A DNA stretch of 32,406 nt from JAKSCF01 sp028279945 (GCA_028279945.1 JANQMT010000020.1:1-32406), one strand, 5' to 3'. Shown: positions 8,064 through 18,214, counted from the stretch's first letter. Made by a program: numbers and translations. The notes: generated by a model from the letters alone, not told the origin.

Positions 8064-8807
8064 TCATAATTTTAGATTTTCTAATGCTTTTATAAATCTA
8101 CAATATTGTTGCGCCGAAGCTCTTATATCTTCGCTTGTTTCAGAAATCAATACACTTCGTATTCGCTTGGGTTCTTCTTCTTGAATGGTTTCTATCTCAT
8201 TGGTATCTGCGCCATTAGAAATCAGTATCCTTTTAATGATTTGCCATTGGCCCTGTACCGCATTTCTTAAAGGTGTTTCACCGGCATTATTTTTTATATC
8301 TAAAAGAGCTCCCGCCATAACAATCATTTCAGCTATGTCATCCCATCCATAACAGGTGGTTTTATGCAGGGGGGTATCGCCATTAATGTCCTTAGCATTT
8401 ATATCAGAGCCTTTAGAGACCAGCAGCATTGCAATATCATATAAACCAAAATAGGCAGCTTTATGCAGAGGCGTCTCTCTCAGACAATTTTTCATATTAA
8501 CCCGGGCACCTTTTTTAATAAGTAAATAGACGATGTTCAGGTCGCCATCCTTTTGTGAGGCCAGAATCAACGGCGTATTACAATCGTACTCTGCTAAATT
8601 GACATCCGCTTCATTTTTAATTAAGGTCTCGGCAATTTCCCAATAACCATTTTTTATGGATAAAATCAAAGCCGTATCGCCATCATGGTTTTGAGCATTA
8701 ATATCTGCGCCTTGGCAAATTAACGCCTTCAATTCTTCTTTTTTACCTTGTTGAGCCGCCAACATCAATGCTGTAAAGCCTTTTCTATCTGCATAATTTA
8801 TGTTCAT
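8064..8807 (-). CDS. Ankyrin-repeat protein
   Basis: 247 residues made almost entirely of ankyrin repeats of about 33 residues. At least six recur with the pattern G.TALMLA, GDTALILSI, NTPLILAS, ETPLHKAAYFG, DTPLHKTTCYG and ETPLRNAVQG. These are followed by a short charged C-terminal tail. No signal peptide or membrane segment is visible, so it should be cytoplasmic and mediate protein-protein contact. Start chosen at the third ATG (8805-8807), which has AAGGA at a normal distance; the ATGs at 8816 and 8813 abut that site. It sits between the DmsB-like subunit and the GltD-like flavoprotein, 49 bp and 93 bp away, suggesting a scaffold or assembly role in that system. That role is inference. 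Confidence 0.88.
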   Translation of the reverse strand: MNINYADRKGFTALMLAAQQGKKEELKALICQGADINAQNHDGDTALILSIKNGYWEIAETLIKNEADVNLAEYDCNTPLILASQKDGDLNIVYLLIKKGARVNMKNCLRETPLHKAAYFGLYDIAMLLVSKGSDINAKDINGDTPLHKTTCYGWDDIAEMIVMAGALLDIKNNAGETPLRNAVQGQWQIIKRILISNGADTNEIETIQEEEPKRIRSVLISETSEDIRASAQQYCRFIKALENLKL

Positions 8808-8856
8808 CCCCATCATCCTTCGTTAATAAAATCATTGGTATATCCTTGAGAGTTGT

Positions 8857-9603
8857 TCAGACTCTTTTTTTCTTCTTTTTAAATATGATGTTTGGTTTGG
8901 TATCCATCAATAATTCAATCAAATGACCATCCGGAAAATCATCAAGTTGATCTGACCAATCAGGATATCTCTCTTTCAGTTCTTCCAAAGGTCCTGCATC
9001 TAAAGCACGCATTATGCATGCCGCTACGCATGCCGGTTTCAATCCTTCCTTTATTCTATGGATACATAGATCGCATTTTGTCATTCGTGGTCTTTTGGCA
9101 TCCTTTAGATCAGATTTATCCAAATCATTGTCATAGTACTGGGGACTATCCCATGGACATGCTTGCTTACAACGCCGACAAGCGATACAAGTCTTGCTGT
9201 GATCTATTTGAACGATTCCAAATTCTTGTTCTTTGTGGATATAACCCATGGGACAGGCCATGATACATGCCGGATCTTCGCAGTGATTACATGAAACACT
9301 TAAATTGACTATATCCACATCGGGTGGTTTACTTCCATATTCCTTGGTATATACTCTCCGCCAGTTCTCCTTCATATGATATTTGGAAAACTCTTTAAAG
9401 TTTTGTTCTCCGGCGCTTCCCTGAAGATCATCGTATTCTGCCGGTTCTGAGTATCTGCCTGTTTCAAGCCAGGTAAGCTCGGGCGTATGCTCAGCATCTC
9501 CCCGTTTATCCTCATTCCATGATTTACAGGCTACTACGCATGCTTTGCAGTTAACGCATCTGGTTTGATCAAAATAAAAACCCCACTGATTCAAATTTTT
9601 CAC
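8857..9603 (-). CDS. DmsB-like four-cluster ferredoxin subunit of a molybdenum oxidoreductase
   Basis: 248-residue electron-transfer subunit with four Cys quartets for [4Fe-4S] clusters: C16-C19-C22-C26, C105-C108-C113-C117, C139-C142-C145-C149 and C177-C180-C192-C196. The opening GFYFDQTRCVNCKAC is typical of DmsB. It lies 18 bp after the catalytic subunit. Translation appears to begin at GTG (9601-9603) with only a weak upstream site, so it may depend on translation of the preceding gene. Cys quartets are complete, so this subunit looks intact although its partner gene is interrupted. No NrfD/DmsC membrane anchor gene follows. Confidence 0.9.
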   Translation of the reverse strand: MKNLNQWGFYFDQTRCVNCKACVVACKSWNEDKRGDAEHTPELTWLETGRYSEPAEYDDLQGSAGEQNFKEFSKYHMKENWRRVYTKEYGSKPPDVDIVNLSVSCNHCEDPACIMACPMGYIHKEQEFGIVQIDHSKTCIACRRCKQACPWDSPQYYDNDLDKSDLKDAKRPRMTKCDLCIHRIKEGLKPACVAACIMRALDAGPLEELKERYPDWSDQLDDFPDGHLIELLMDTKPNIIFKKKKKRV

Positions 9604-9621
9604 CCGCTTTCTTTACTAAAA

Positions 9622-12150
9622 CTATTCCGGCTTTATTTTGCTTATCTCACAAAGCGCACCTCCTGCATTAAGCCCTAGACCGCAAAAAAATGGATCCAAT
9701 ATACCAGAGTTAATATCTTCCGTTATTGTATTGGTACAACCGCCTACATCCACCGGAACCTTATGCAATTCCGGCTTGCCGTCGTTATCTGCATCAAAAT
9801 AGGCTTCATAACTTTCAGTAGTACTGGGTCGATATGCAGCACCTTGCCCAATCCGTACGATTCCAGGTAATATTCTTCGGGTAACGGATGCGAGAATTTT
9901 AATGCATCCGTAATCATTGAAAACATAGACCATATCTCCATGGCAAATATCCCTTAAAGATGCATCCTCAGGATGTATTTCCACAACATGGGGCATTTGC
10001 TCATCTATAACGGGTACATTCCCGTAGGTACTTAAGGCTCGGTTTGTTACATGAGGCGTAATAAACTGTAAAGTGTAAACAATCCCTTTACGCCCTGGTT
10101 TTCCACCCTCTAATACATCCTCATAGCCTTCACGGGGTCGTACATATTGTGCTCTTGTTACCTCCAGTACCGCTCTGCCTCTTTCAGCAAAATAGGGTGA
10201 ATAAAAATTAATTCTGCCTGTATCCGTATCAAATTCTCCCGGTTTTATTAGAGCCGTCTGTATCACTGTTTTATCTTTTGGTACGGGCAGCTGAAAATTA
10301 CCTTTCTCAAGAATTTCTTCAAAGCCGGGCAGCTTGGATTTTGGGTTAATTTTTTCATAGCCCTTTGGCATTGAAGCCTTTTCCCACTGCTGTTTCATCA
10401 TCTCCTTATCTGAAAGCGTTCTTGGGCTGTAATCAATACCCAATCTTTGTGCAAGCTGTTCGTTGATCCACCAATCCGGCTTTGCTTCATACATATAATC
10501 CATGGGACCATTTACTACAAAAGTATCCGAAACGATTTGAGATCTAAAATAGCTTTCTTCAAAGTTTGTTATGGTTGGTAATACAATGTCTGACCACGCT
10601 GCTGTTGATGACATAACTCTTTCATAAGAAACCACATGCTTTAATTTTTCCCATGCCAATAATCTTTTGTTGATATTGGGAATCTGATTGAAAATATTAC
10701 CGCAAACCCCACCTCTGACATACATTTCAAGGTCTAATGCGGCATCAGGGCCCAGATCGATTCCGTTCATTATCCATACATCCTCTTGGAGTTGTTTCGG
10801 AGTCCTTCCGTCGCGACCATGAAGAATCACATCATTTAATTTGAAAGAAGAAAAATAAATTGGAGCATACAATTCTTTTGCCATGGCAGGAGGCGTTACA
10901 TCCAGCTGAACGGAGTAGCCTTCATCCGTACGTATGCCCCCATATCCTCCCCCTCGTTTATTAATGTTTCCTGTCATGGCACTCAGTGCGATCATCATCC
11001 ATGAAAAATACATACCATTATGGGTTCTTTGAGGGCCTGTGAACCACGAAAACATGAACGCAGGTTGAGCGGCAGCATATTCAACTGCGAAGTTTTCAAT
11101 AACACTTTTACTTACTCCGGTAAGCTTTTCAGCCCAATTAAGTACGCCCTCATATCCTCCATGCTCATTTTGGAGTTCATCAAGATACTCCACAAAGGAT
11201 TGCCCTTTCGGTACGGTAAATTCTTTTCCGAAATAAGGTTCTTTGGTTACAGGATGCACAGCAGGAGACCGGCTGGTAACGCTGTCCTGGGGATAAAAAC
11301 CAAAACAATATTCTTTTATAAATGCTTTATCATGAATATCCCGCCTATAAATAACATTTGCCATAGCTGCAAGAAGCACCCCATCCATACCCGGTCTGAC
11401 AGAAATATAACGTGGCCTAACATCGGAGCCTGTCCCCATTGCAGCTGCAGTATCCGTATATTTTGTATCCACAACGGTTACAGGTATTCCCGCTTCTTTT
11501 GCTTACATGACAATAAAGGCCAAAGAAGGCATTGTCGCCTGAATATCACTCCCCCATATAATAATATAGTTGGAATTAAAAACATCCATAGGAGGATTCC
11601 CTTTTAAGGTATCATAATTTCCGATAGCCCCAAAGGTTGCAGCTCGGAGATTACCATTGGAAGGATTGCCGAAACGTGCCAGGTAAGGGCCTAAATATTT
11701 CGCAACCCCCTCTTCATCTAGTATGGGCAGATATCCTAACTGTTCCTTTCTTTTTTGCATTTTTTGATACCACGCTGCTATCATATCCAAAGCCTCATCC
11801 CACTCAATGCGTTTAAACCCTCTTATATTTCCTCTCTCAAGAGTCTGTATCACAGGGTATTTGAGTCTGTCCGGTCCCAATATGCGTTTCTTTTCCGATA
11901 TTCCCATCATACAAGCTCGACGCTGCATGGGCATAAGGGACTCATCCTTCTCGTATGCGCCTTCTCTTGGAATATCTCCTGCGGAAGTTATCTTACACAC
12001 TTTCCCATTCTTGACATGAAGTTTCAGCATGCATGCACCTCCACAGTGCATGGCATGAAGACTCATAACCGATTTCATTTCATCATCGCCAATTTTTCTC
12101 TGGGTTTCATTTTGATCTTTTCCCATTGATTCAGGTTTTGGCTCCTCCAT
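9622..12150 (-). pseudogene. DmsA-like molybdopterin oxidoreductase, interrupted by an in-frame TAA
   Basis: One reading frame encodes an 842-position DMSO-reductase-family catalytic subunit but contains a TAA at 11503-11505 (position 216). The N-terminal part has an iron-sulfur motif H32-x3-C36-x3-C40 plus C80 and the QRRACMMG / DRLKYPV signature. After the stop the same frame resumes with AKEAGIPVTVVDTKYTDTAA, the standard continuation, and runs to the C-terminal cofactor-binding domain. In E. coli DmsA the matching site is Gln in LEQAR, so one C-to-T change (CAA to TAA) explains it. Start taken at 12148-12150 with GGAAGGAG at good spacing; an ATG at 12168 is possible. There is no twin-arginine leader, so the enzyme would be cytoplasmic. 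The substrate cannot be told. A sequencing error is the main alternative. Confidence 0.85.
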
Positions 12151-12195
12151 ACGCCTTCTCCTTCCCATTTCAATATCTGGGTATTAAAACAATTT

Positions 12196-13836
12196 TTAAT
12201 TCTTCCCTACGGCCTCAAATAGATCACAGATGATTTTTCTACACAAATCAGGAACAACATCAAAAGAGTAGGGAATATTTATTCTTTCGGTATGTTTATG
12301 AAAATCTTTACCCCACCCTCCAAAAACGATACTGGGAATAGCCAACCGGCGCAGGCTTTCAATGGGAAACATATAAGAATCTCCTAACCTCAACAAGTTT
12401 GAGGACAATTCATCCAGGTGAACATGACTGTCAAGTTCCATATAGCAATGGTCCGTGATGTCACCGAATTTATTTTTAACAATATTGATATTGTATTTTT
12501 CTTTTGCATAATGGATCATACAATCAACAGCTGTAAAAAAGGTTTTGACATCTTCTCTTTCTAAATCAGGATATCTACTGGGATAGAATGGCGGTGCAAA
12601 CCCTATTATGATCATTGGTACTTTGTTAGGATACATATCAAAGACCTCCTTTACCAGACGGACTGCAATGGTTTGGATATCATGACCCGATTTTTTCCAT
12701 TCTTGGATATTAAAACTGAGTAATGAATCCAAATCATCTCTATATATTTTTTTAACTTCTTGATACAACTCATTATAGGTGTATACTACAGGCTTAAAAT
12801 CTACGGGTCTGAGTTTTTTATTTTGAGCTTTTTCGTAAGCTTCTCGCTTTCTATGAAACGCCTTTAAGGTATTTTCAAAAGCTTCCATACAAATCTCTCT
12901 TAATTTGATCAACAGATCATTGGAAGCCGTATGTAAGGTCTGCAAATTATAATAAGATACCGCATATAGAGGAGTGGTTGCTGAGTAAATATCTTTCAAG
13001 TCCATCTGTTTAAGGCAAGTGGGCGGCATTGAATGGTTTCCGTCAATTGTATCACAAATATCCAGATTTAATTCAAACAGTCTGTTGAACTCTGAGGCTA
13101 ACGTATTTGCATTTAAGCCGTCAAAAGAGTGGGCCACATGTGTTTCTTTTCCGGCAAAGAAAAACAGAGGATTGATCTTTCCCGGAGTGCCGGTATGCAT
13201 CATTTTATCTGCTGATGCGGTTCCGCAGCTTGACGGTTCCAATAGCAAAAGCCCCACATACTCCAGCCCTGAATTTTGCAGTTCTAAAAGATGATGGATA
13301 GCACCCAGCATTCCTTCTGAGTTGGTTTCCTCTGCCGGTACCGATAAAAACAGGATGTTGCCTTCAAATTCCTCGGACCGGGAAAACTCACGAAGCAATT
13401 CTATACCCAAAGCAAGGCCGTGTTTCATATCGGCTACTCCACGGCCAAACAGCCACTCACCGGACTGAAGATCATCAGATGCTTCCTGATTCAAACCTAA
13501 TTCTTTTACTCTTTTGGTGTATTCATAGGGAGAAAATGCCAGGTCTTTCAGATGCCCACAGCCTTCTACATCTACAACATCATGATGTCCTGTCAATATT
13601 ATTGTTTTGCTGCTTTTCTTATTACTGCAAAACAATGCGGAAACAAAAGTCCTGCCGAGATCATCATTCTTTACTTTTATTTTTTGTAAATTTACAGGAT
13701 TCCTTTGAAAATAAGGGATGCTGCCCAATATATCATAAATTTTATCTGAAGCCAAGTTTTCAGATTTTGTCCCTGATATCCCAGGTGCTGCAACAATATT
13801 CAGCATCGTTTCCATTAATTGTTCTTTAAAGTCCAT
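12196..13836 (-). CDS. M20-family peptidase/deacylase, RocB-like
   Basis: 546-residue metallohydrolase of the M20 family, in the long form seen in RocB (arginine-utilisation protein). The metal-binding landmarks are GHHDVVD (residues 83-89), GRGVADMKHG (131-140, metal-bridging Asp136) and PAEE (168-171, catalytic Glu169/170). It has no signal peptide, so it is a cytoplasmic exopeptidase or deacylase, exact substrate unknown. The ATG has CCGGAGG 6 nt upstream. It follows the AGCS symporter gene after a 188-bp gap holding two hairpins and ends 45 bp before the Dms-like unit. It may belong with the scavenging operon upstream. Confidence 0.82.
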   Translation of the reverse strand: MDFKEQLMETMLNIVAAPGISGTKSENLASDKIYDILGSIPYFQRNPVNLQKIKVKNDDLGRTFVSALFCSNKKSSKTIILTGHHDVVDVEGCGHLKDLAFSPYEYTKRVKELGLNQEASDDLQSGEWLFGRGVADMKHGLALGIELLREFSRSEEFEGNILFLSVPAEETNSEGMLGAIHHLLELQNSGLEYVGLLLLEPSSCGTASADKMMHTGTPGKINPLFFFAGKETHVAHSFDGLNANTLASEFNRLFELNLDICDTIDGNHSMPPTCLKQMDLKDIYSATTPLYAVSYYNLQTLHTASNDLLIKLREICMEAFENTLKAFHRKREAYEKAQNKKLRPVDFKPVVYTYNELYQEVKKIYRDDLDSLLSFNIQEWKKSGHDIQTIAVRLVKEVFDMYPNKVPMIIIGFAPPFYPSRYPDLEREDVKTFFTAVDCMIHYAKEKYNINIVKNKFGDITDHCYMELDSHVHLDELSSNLLRLGDSYMFPIESLRRLAIPSIVFGGWGKDFHKHTERINIPYSFDVVPDLCRKIICDLFEAVGKN

Positions 13837-13924
13837 TTAGTAACCTCCGGTAATCATACTTTTTGTTATTGTACTCTGTATGCTCTTACATGCCTTGTAA
13901 AAATAATGCTTCTATAAACAATCC

Positions 13925-13997
13925 GTATGAAAGACCTTTAATGACAAATGCATTAAAGGTCCGCATACTTTGTAATAATACTGAACCAGGTATTATT
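13925..13997 (-). other. Two consecutive intergenic hairpins between the AGCS symporter and the RocB-like gene
   Basis: Hairpin one (13925-13968) pairs GTATG and GACCTTTAAT with ATTAAAGGTC and CATAC. Hairpin two (13974-13997) pairs AATAATAC with GTATTATT. Neither is followed by a good T run on the minus strand, so they look more like mRNA-processing or stability elements, or weak terminators, than classical terminators. Confidence 0.5.
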
Positions 13998-14024
13998 TCA
14001 ATTTGTCAAAATTCAAGCAGCATA

Positions 14025-15377
14025 TCAGTTATTTTTTTGTAGATCATTGCTATCGAAGAACTCTTTGGTTCTTTTAAATACAATTGGGCTTAATAACAGT
14101 AATGTTATAAGATTGGGTATCACTAAGAAGCCCAGTGCCACATCAAAAATGCCCCAAATTGTCTGAAGCCCTCCTATAGCACCCAGTAAAATAATAGGGA
14201 TATATACAACCGTATAAATCTTAGCCAACCGCACGCCGCCTAAATAGTTGGTATGTGTCTGTCCATAGTACCAAATACCTACAATGGTTGAATATGCAAA
14301 CAATGCTAAACTAATGCCTACAATATATTTGGCGATAGGGGTTACTGTGCCAAAGGCTTCAGCAGTAAGGATTGCCGGAGAAACATCAGGCGTAAATACC
14401 CCGCTGGTTAGTATTGCAAGTCCGGTTAATGTAGCAATTATAATTGTATCTACAAATACTTCAAAAACACCCCACATGCCTTGTCTTGACGGACAGTCTG
14501 TTATGGCAGCCGCATGAGCAATAGGTGCGGAACCCATACCGGCCTCGTTACTGTATAGACCTCTGGCGATACCAAACCGGATGGCCTGACTGATGACATA
14601 TCCAGCGACGCCTCCGCCTACAGACCAAGTTGTAAACGCTCCTGTAAATATTGACCCAATTGCTCCCGGAATGGCCGATGCATTAGAAATTAAAACAGCT
14701 ATGGCACCTAATAAATAAAAAACAACCATGAAAGGAACTAATCTTTCAGTCACTTTACCTAATCTCTTTACCCCGCCTATAATTACGATGCCTACCAATA
14801 CAATAAGAATTATCCCTACGGCTGCCGGTGAAATATCCATAAGTTCGCCTACCACACCGGCTACGGCATTTGACTGGACCATACCGCTTCCTAAGCATGC
14901 GATTAATCCTATAACAGAGAAAAGCGCCCCTAAAGCAGGTAATTTTAAACCTTTTTTCATATAGAATGCGGGACTTCCAAAAAAGTTGCCATCTTCATCT
15001 TGTTCCCTATATTCAAGTACAAGTACTATTTCTGCGTACTTCGTACACATCCCAAAAAAAGCTGAAACCCACATCCAAAAGATTGCTCCGGGTCCTCCAA
15101 GAGAAACTGCACTGGCAACTCCTACGATATTCCCTACCCCTACAGTTGCAGACAGTGCTGTCGTAGCCGCTTGAAACGGTTTCAGTGTACCTTCTCCATT
15201 TTCAGGCGCTTTAAACATGGTTCCAAAGGTCTGCTTCATAATATAGCCAAATTTTCTTATCTGAAGAAATCTGGTGCCTATTGTATAGTAAACACCTGTG
15301 CCGACAAGTAAAAAAGTGAGCCACGGCCCCCATACAATGCCGGCCAGTGTACCGATGATTTGATTGAATTGTTCCAT
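14025..15377 (-). CDS. AGCS-family sodium:alanine/glycine symporter
   Basis: 450-residue multi-pass membrane protein that imports alanine or glycine with sodium. The family signature is clear: IWGPWLTFLLVGTGVYYTIG-type start, the FQAATTALSATVGVGNI segment, FGIARGLYSNEAGMGSAPIAHAAA and a C-terminal YYGQTHTNYL segment. About ten hydrophobic helices are visible. A strong AAGGAGG site precedes the ATG. It lies 103 bp after the YfcC-type transporter in the sigma-54-driven operon. Given the glycine reductase locus about 9 kb downstream, glycine is a plausible main substrate, although sequence alone cannot separate it from alanine. Confidence 0.93.
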   Translation of the reverse strand: MEQFNQIIGTLAGIVWGPWLTFLLVGTGVYYTIGTRFLQIRKFGYIMKQTFGTMFKAPENGEGTLKPFQAATTALSATVGVGNIVGVASAVSLGGPGAIFWMWVSAFFGMCTKYAEIVLVLEYREQDEDGNFFGSPAFYMKKGLKLPALGALFSVIGLIACLGSGMVQSNAVAGVVGELMDISPAAVGIILIVLVGIVIIGGVKRLGKVTERLVPFMVVFYLLGAIAVLISNASAIPGAIGSIFTGAFTTWSVGGGVAGYVISQAIRFGIARGLYSNEAGMGSAPIAHAAAITDCPSRQGMWGVFEVFVDTIIIATLTGLAILTSGVFTPDVSPAILTAEAFGTVTPIAKYIVGISLALFAYSTIVGIWYYGQTHTNYLGGVRLAKIYTVVYIPIILLGAIGGLQTIWGIFDVALGFLVIPNLITLLLLSPIVFKRTKEFFDSNDLQKNN

Positions 15378-15480
15378 AAAATACCTCCTTATATATGATT
15401 ATTTTATAGGTAATATAAGAACTCAAAGCTTGTATCAAAATTAGTTTTTTTTAAATTCTGTATCTCCATAGCTGCTTACA

Positions 15481-16881
15481 TTAGAATGGGCCCAGATTGA
15501 TGTAATTTGCCAATACAACAAGGCCGAATCCAACTACAGAAAGAAGTAATATCAATTTTGTAGCAAACTTTGCCCAATCCTCCCATTCAACATCACACAT
15601 AGTGAGCCCTGCCATCAGCAAGCCTGATGTGGGCCATAAAAAATTCGTGAAACCATCACCATAATTATATATAAGTACCATAACCTGCTGATTTATTTTT
15701 GTTAATTGTCCTAATGGTCCTAAAATCGGCATCAAAATAACAGCTTTTCCACTTCCTGATATAACGAAAAAGTTAAATGCGATAACTGAAATAAATATAA
15801 GGAAAAGGATCGTAATTGTGCCTTTATCACTAAACGTTTGCGCTAAATTATAAATCGCTGTATCAACAATTTTTGCTTGTGTCATCAAAACCATGATGGA
15901 ACGAGCAAGACCAATGGTCAATGCTGCAGGCAGCAAACGCGCCGCACCTTGTGCAAAAGTAATACAGGCTTCGTTTGGGTTGATTCTAAGTAAAATAGTA
16001 AGTACTACTGCAAACATTATATAGAGGGCTGATATCTGAGATATGCCCCAGCCCAGCTTTATTGCACCGACAGCCTGAAGTACAAATACTATTAGCAAGC
16101 CTACCAACGCCAGCTTTCTCGAAATGGTAAATTCCATTTTCTCTTCTGTATTATCCTGATCCTTATTTTCTGTGTATTTGTCAGCTACCAGACTTTTTGA
16201 AGGATCTGCTTTTATTTTCCTGCAATAGTTTGTGACATATAGAGTCGTAATGATATAAAATAAAATTAAGGCAATCGTACGAAACCCGATGCCTGAGTAA
16301 ATAGGTAAACCCACTATGGTTTGACTTATACCCGTTGTATAAAGGTTTAGTACGCCTGACGCAAAACCGATTGCCATACCCATCATCGCAGTTGCCACTC
16401 CCGCAATTTTATCATAGCCCAAAGCGACAACGACAGATACTGCCAATGGGAGAAAAGGCAATCCGCCTTCGGCAAAACCAATTACCCCCATAATTGTAAA
16501 CACTAACATAAGAATAACGACAACGAAAATTTCTTTGCCTTTAGATACTTCCAGTATTCGATGAATCCCTGCATTAATGGACCCGGATTTCTCAAGTACA
16601 TAAATGGCGCCGGAGGCCATAAGTAATAAAACTATAATAGCTGCTGACTGCACAATGCCATCATGGATTGCAGTAAAAAATGACATTAACGTTATAGGGG
16701 CTGTCTTCGGTACAACGCTGTAATTATTGGGGTCTATTAGCATTCTTCCTGAATTAGGATCTTGTACTTGAGCAAATTCTCCGCTTGGTACGATCCAGGA
16801 TAGTATAACGACAAATATCATAATGAGAATTAAAAGAAGATACACATGAGGTAATTTAAATTTTTTTCCCTTGCTCGCCAT
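15481..16881 (-). CDS. YfcC-family membrane transporter
   Basis: 466-residue integral membrane protein with about twelve hydrophobic segments, beginning MASKGKKFKLPHVYLLLILI. The conserved PHVYLLL start, the WIVPSGEF segment, NPNEACITFAQGAARLLPAALTIGLARSI and the NFLWPTSGLLMAGL segment match the YfcC/DcuC-like group annotated as basic amino acid antiporters or C4-dicarboxylate-like carriers. A hydrophilic loop at about residues 225-250 separates two halves. The start at 16881 follows GGAGG by 7 nt and is 11 bp after the M20 amidohydrolase; the frame is open 20 codons further up but overlaps that gene. Co-transcription suggests it imports the substrate or exports a product of the amidohydrolase. 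Confidence 0.85.
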   Translation of the reverse strand: MASKGKKFKLPHVYLLLILIMIFVVILSWIVPSGEFAQVQDPNSGRMLIDPNNYSVVPKTAPITLMSFFTAIHDGIVQSAAIIVLLLMASGAIYVLEKSGSINAGIHRILEVSKGKEIFVVVILMLVFTIMGVIGFAEGGLPFLPLAVSVVVALGYDKIAGVATAMMGMAIGFASGVLNLYTTGISQTIVGLPIYSGIGFRTIALILFYIITTLYVTNYCRKIKADPSKSLVADKYTENKDQDNTEEKMEFTISRKLALVGLLIVFVLQAVGAIKLGWGISQISALYIMFAVVLTILLRINPNEACITFAQGAARLLPAALTIGLARSIMVLMTQAKIVDTAIYNLAQTFSDKGTITILFLIFISVIAFNFFVISGSGKAVILMPILGPLGQLTKINQQVMVLIYNYGDGFTNFLWPTSGLLMAGLTMCDVEWEDWAKFATKLILLLSVVGFGLVVLANYINLGPF

Positions 16882-16892
16882 ATTGATTCCTC

Positions 16893-18068
16893 CTATTTCA
16901 AATTGAATGAATGGTTGTCCTTTAACCAATTCATAGTACAATTCACAAGCACTGCCGCTCCCATGGGCAACGCCTTCTCATCAAAAATCACTTTTGGATT
17001 GTGGAGAGGGTAATTGTCATTGTGCCCTGCGCCTAACCAAATAAGCATACTCGGTACTTCCTCACTATAATAAGAAAAGTCTTCCGATGCCGATACCGGT
17101 TTTTCAGCTATCATAATATTATCAGCACCAATAATTTCTGCGATATATGGGTTTAAAAAATCACATAATGCTTCGTCATTATTAACAGATGCCGTGCCGC
17201 CTTGTGTCAGAGTATAGGTGCCCCGCATGGTTGTTGCCGCGCTGTCAATAATTTCATGGATTCTTTTTTTAAGATGCTCTCTTACGTCTTTATTGAAGCA
17301 GCGTAACCCAAATTCCATTTTCGCCGTATCGGGGATAATATTGAGAGCTGTGCCGCCTCCGCATTTACCGATAGTCAGAACCGCTGTTTCAAACGGATCT
17401 ACTTCTTTCCCTACTAAGCTGTTTAATAACATGTAGATCGTATTGACAATCATCAGTGGGTCAACTGATAAATGAGGTGTTGAGCCATGGCCTCCTTTAC
17501 CTTGTACATCCAGAAAAAATCCGTCGATAGAAGCTGTAGCAATACCTTTTTTATAGCATACTTTGCCCGGGTTCATATCGGGACTCACGTGAAGCGCCAT
17601 GGCTGCATCTACTCTTGGGTTTTCCAGTACACCTGCCTCCACCATATCTTTTGCGCCCAGTCCATATTCTTCATTTGGCTGAAATAATATTTTTACAGTC
17701 CCTTTCAATTCAGATTCTTTTTGCTTTAAAAGTTTTGAAGCACCCAATAGCATTGCCATGTGCATGTCATGGCCGCAGAGGTGTCCATAATCATTGCGAG
17801 ATTTAAATGGAAGATCGTTATTTTCTTTTATTGCAAGCGCATCCATGTCACCTCTCAGGAGGATGGTTTTTCCTCCCTTTCCAATAGTCAGCACCACACC
17901 TGAGTTGCCGATCTCTTTCGGCTCCAGACCCATTTGGGTCAATTTTTTAATAATATATGCCGTCGTTTTACTCAGTTCAAATCCGATTTCCGGGTTTGCA
18001 TGAAAATGCCTTCTGTTTTCAATCATTTCGCATTCCAAACTTTTTGCTAACTCCAAAATGCTTCCCAC
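16893..18068 (-). CDS. M20D-family amidohydrolase (N-acyl amino acid/hippurate hydrolase type)
   Basis: 391-residue zinc-type amidohydrolase. The family motifs are HFHANPE (residues 21-27), LRGDMDAL (71-78), the metal-binding CGHDMH (Cys98 to His103), QPNEE (130-134, catalytic Glu) and the late SEDFSYY segment. Such enzymes cleave N-acyl or benzoyl amino acids, releasing a free amino acid. Translation begins at GTG (18066-18068) with GGAGG 7 nt upstream; an overlapping ATG two bases up opens only an eight-codon frame. It is the first gene after the -24/-12 promoter at 18215-18230 and is followed 11 bp later by the YfcC transporter. Release of glycine from an N-acylglycine would fit the setting but is inference. 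Confidence 0.9.
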   Translation of the reverse strand: MGSILELAKSLECEMIENRRHFHANPEIGFELSKTTAYIIKKLTQMGLEPKEIGNSGVVLTIGKGGKTILLRGDMDALAIKENNDLPFKSRNDYGHLCGHDMHMAMLLGASKLLKQKESELKGTVKILFQPNEEYGLGAKDMVEAGVLENPRVDAAMALHVSPDMNPGKVCYKKGIATASIDGFFLDVQGKGGHGSTPHLSVDPLMIVNTIYMLLNSLVGKEVDPFETAVLTIGKCGGGTALNIIPDTAKMEFGLRCFNKDVREHLKKRIHEIIDSAATTMRGTYTLTQGGTASVNNDEALCDFLNPYIAEIIGADNIMIAEKPVSASEDFSYYSEEVPSMLIWLGAGHNDNYPLHNPKVIFDEKALPMGAAVLVNCTMNWLKDNHSFNLK

Positions 18069-18214
18069 ATTAATTCCTCCTTTTCTGATTTAGTTTTGGA
18101 TATCTTTGCTTGCAACTCTAAAAGTCAAAATCACATTCCCAGGGCAATTCTCACACAACTTCAATATGCACATATGTTCGTAACCGGTTAAACTACCGCG
18201 TTATCTTATAATTT

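Noticed and set aside
11503..11505. Recoded stop codon (selenocysteine or pyrrolysine) in the DmsA-like gene
   Set aside because: The codon is TAA, not TGA or TAG, the aligned residue in the family is Gln and not an active-site Cys, and no pyrrolysine system is visible.
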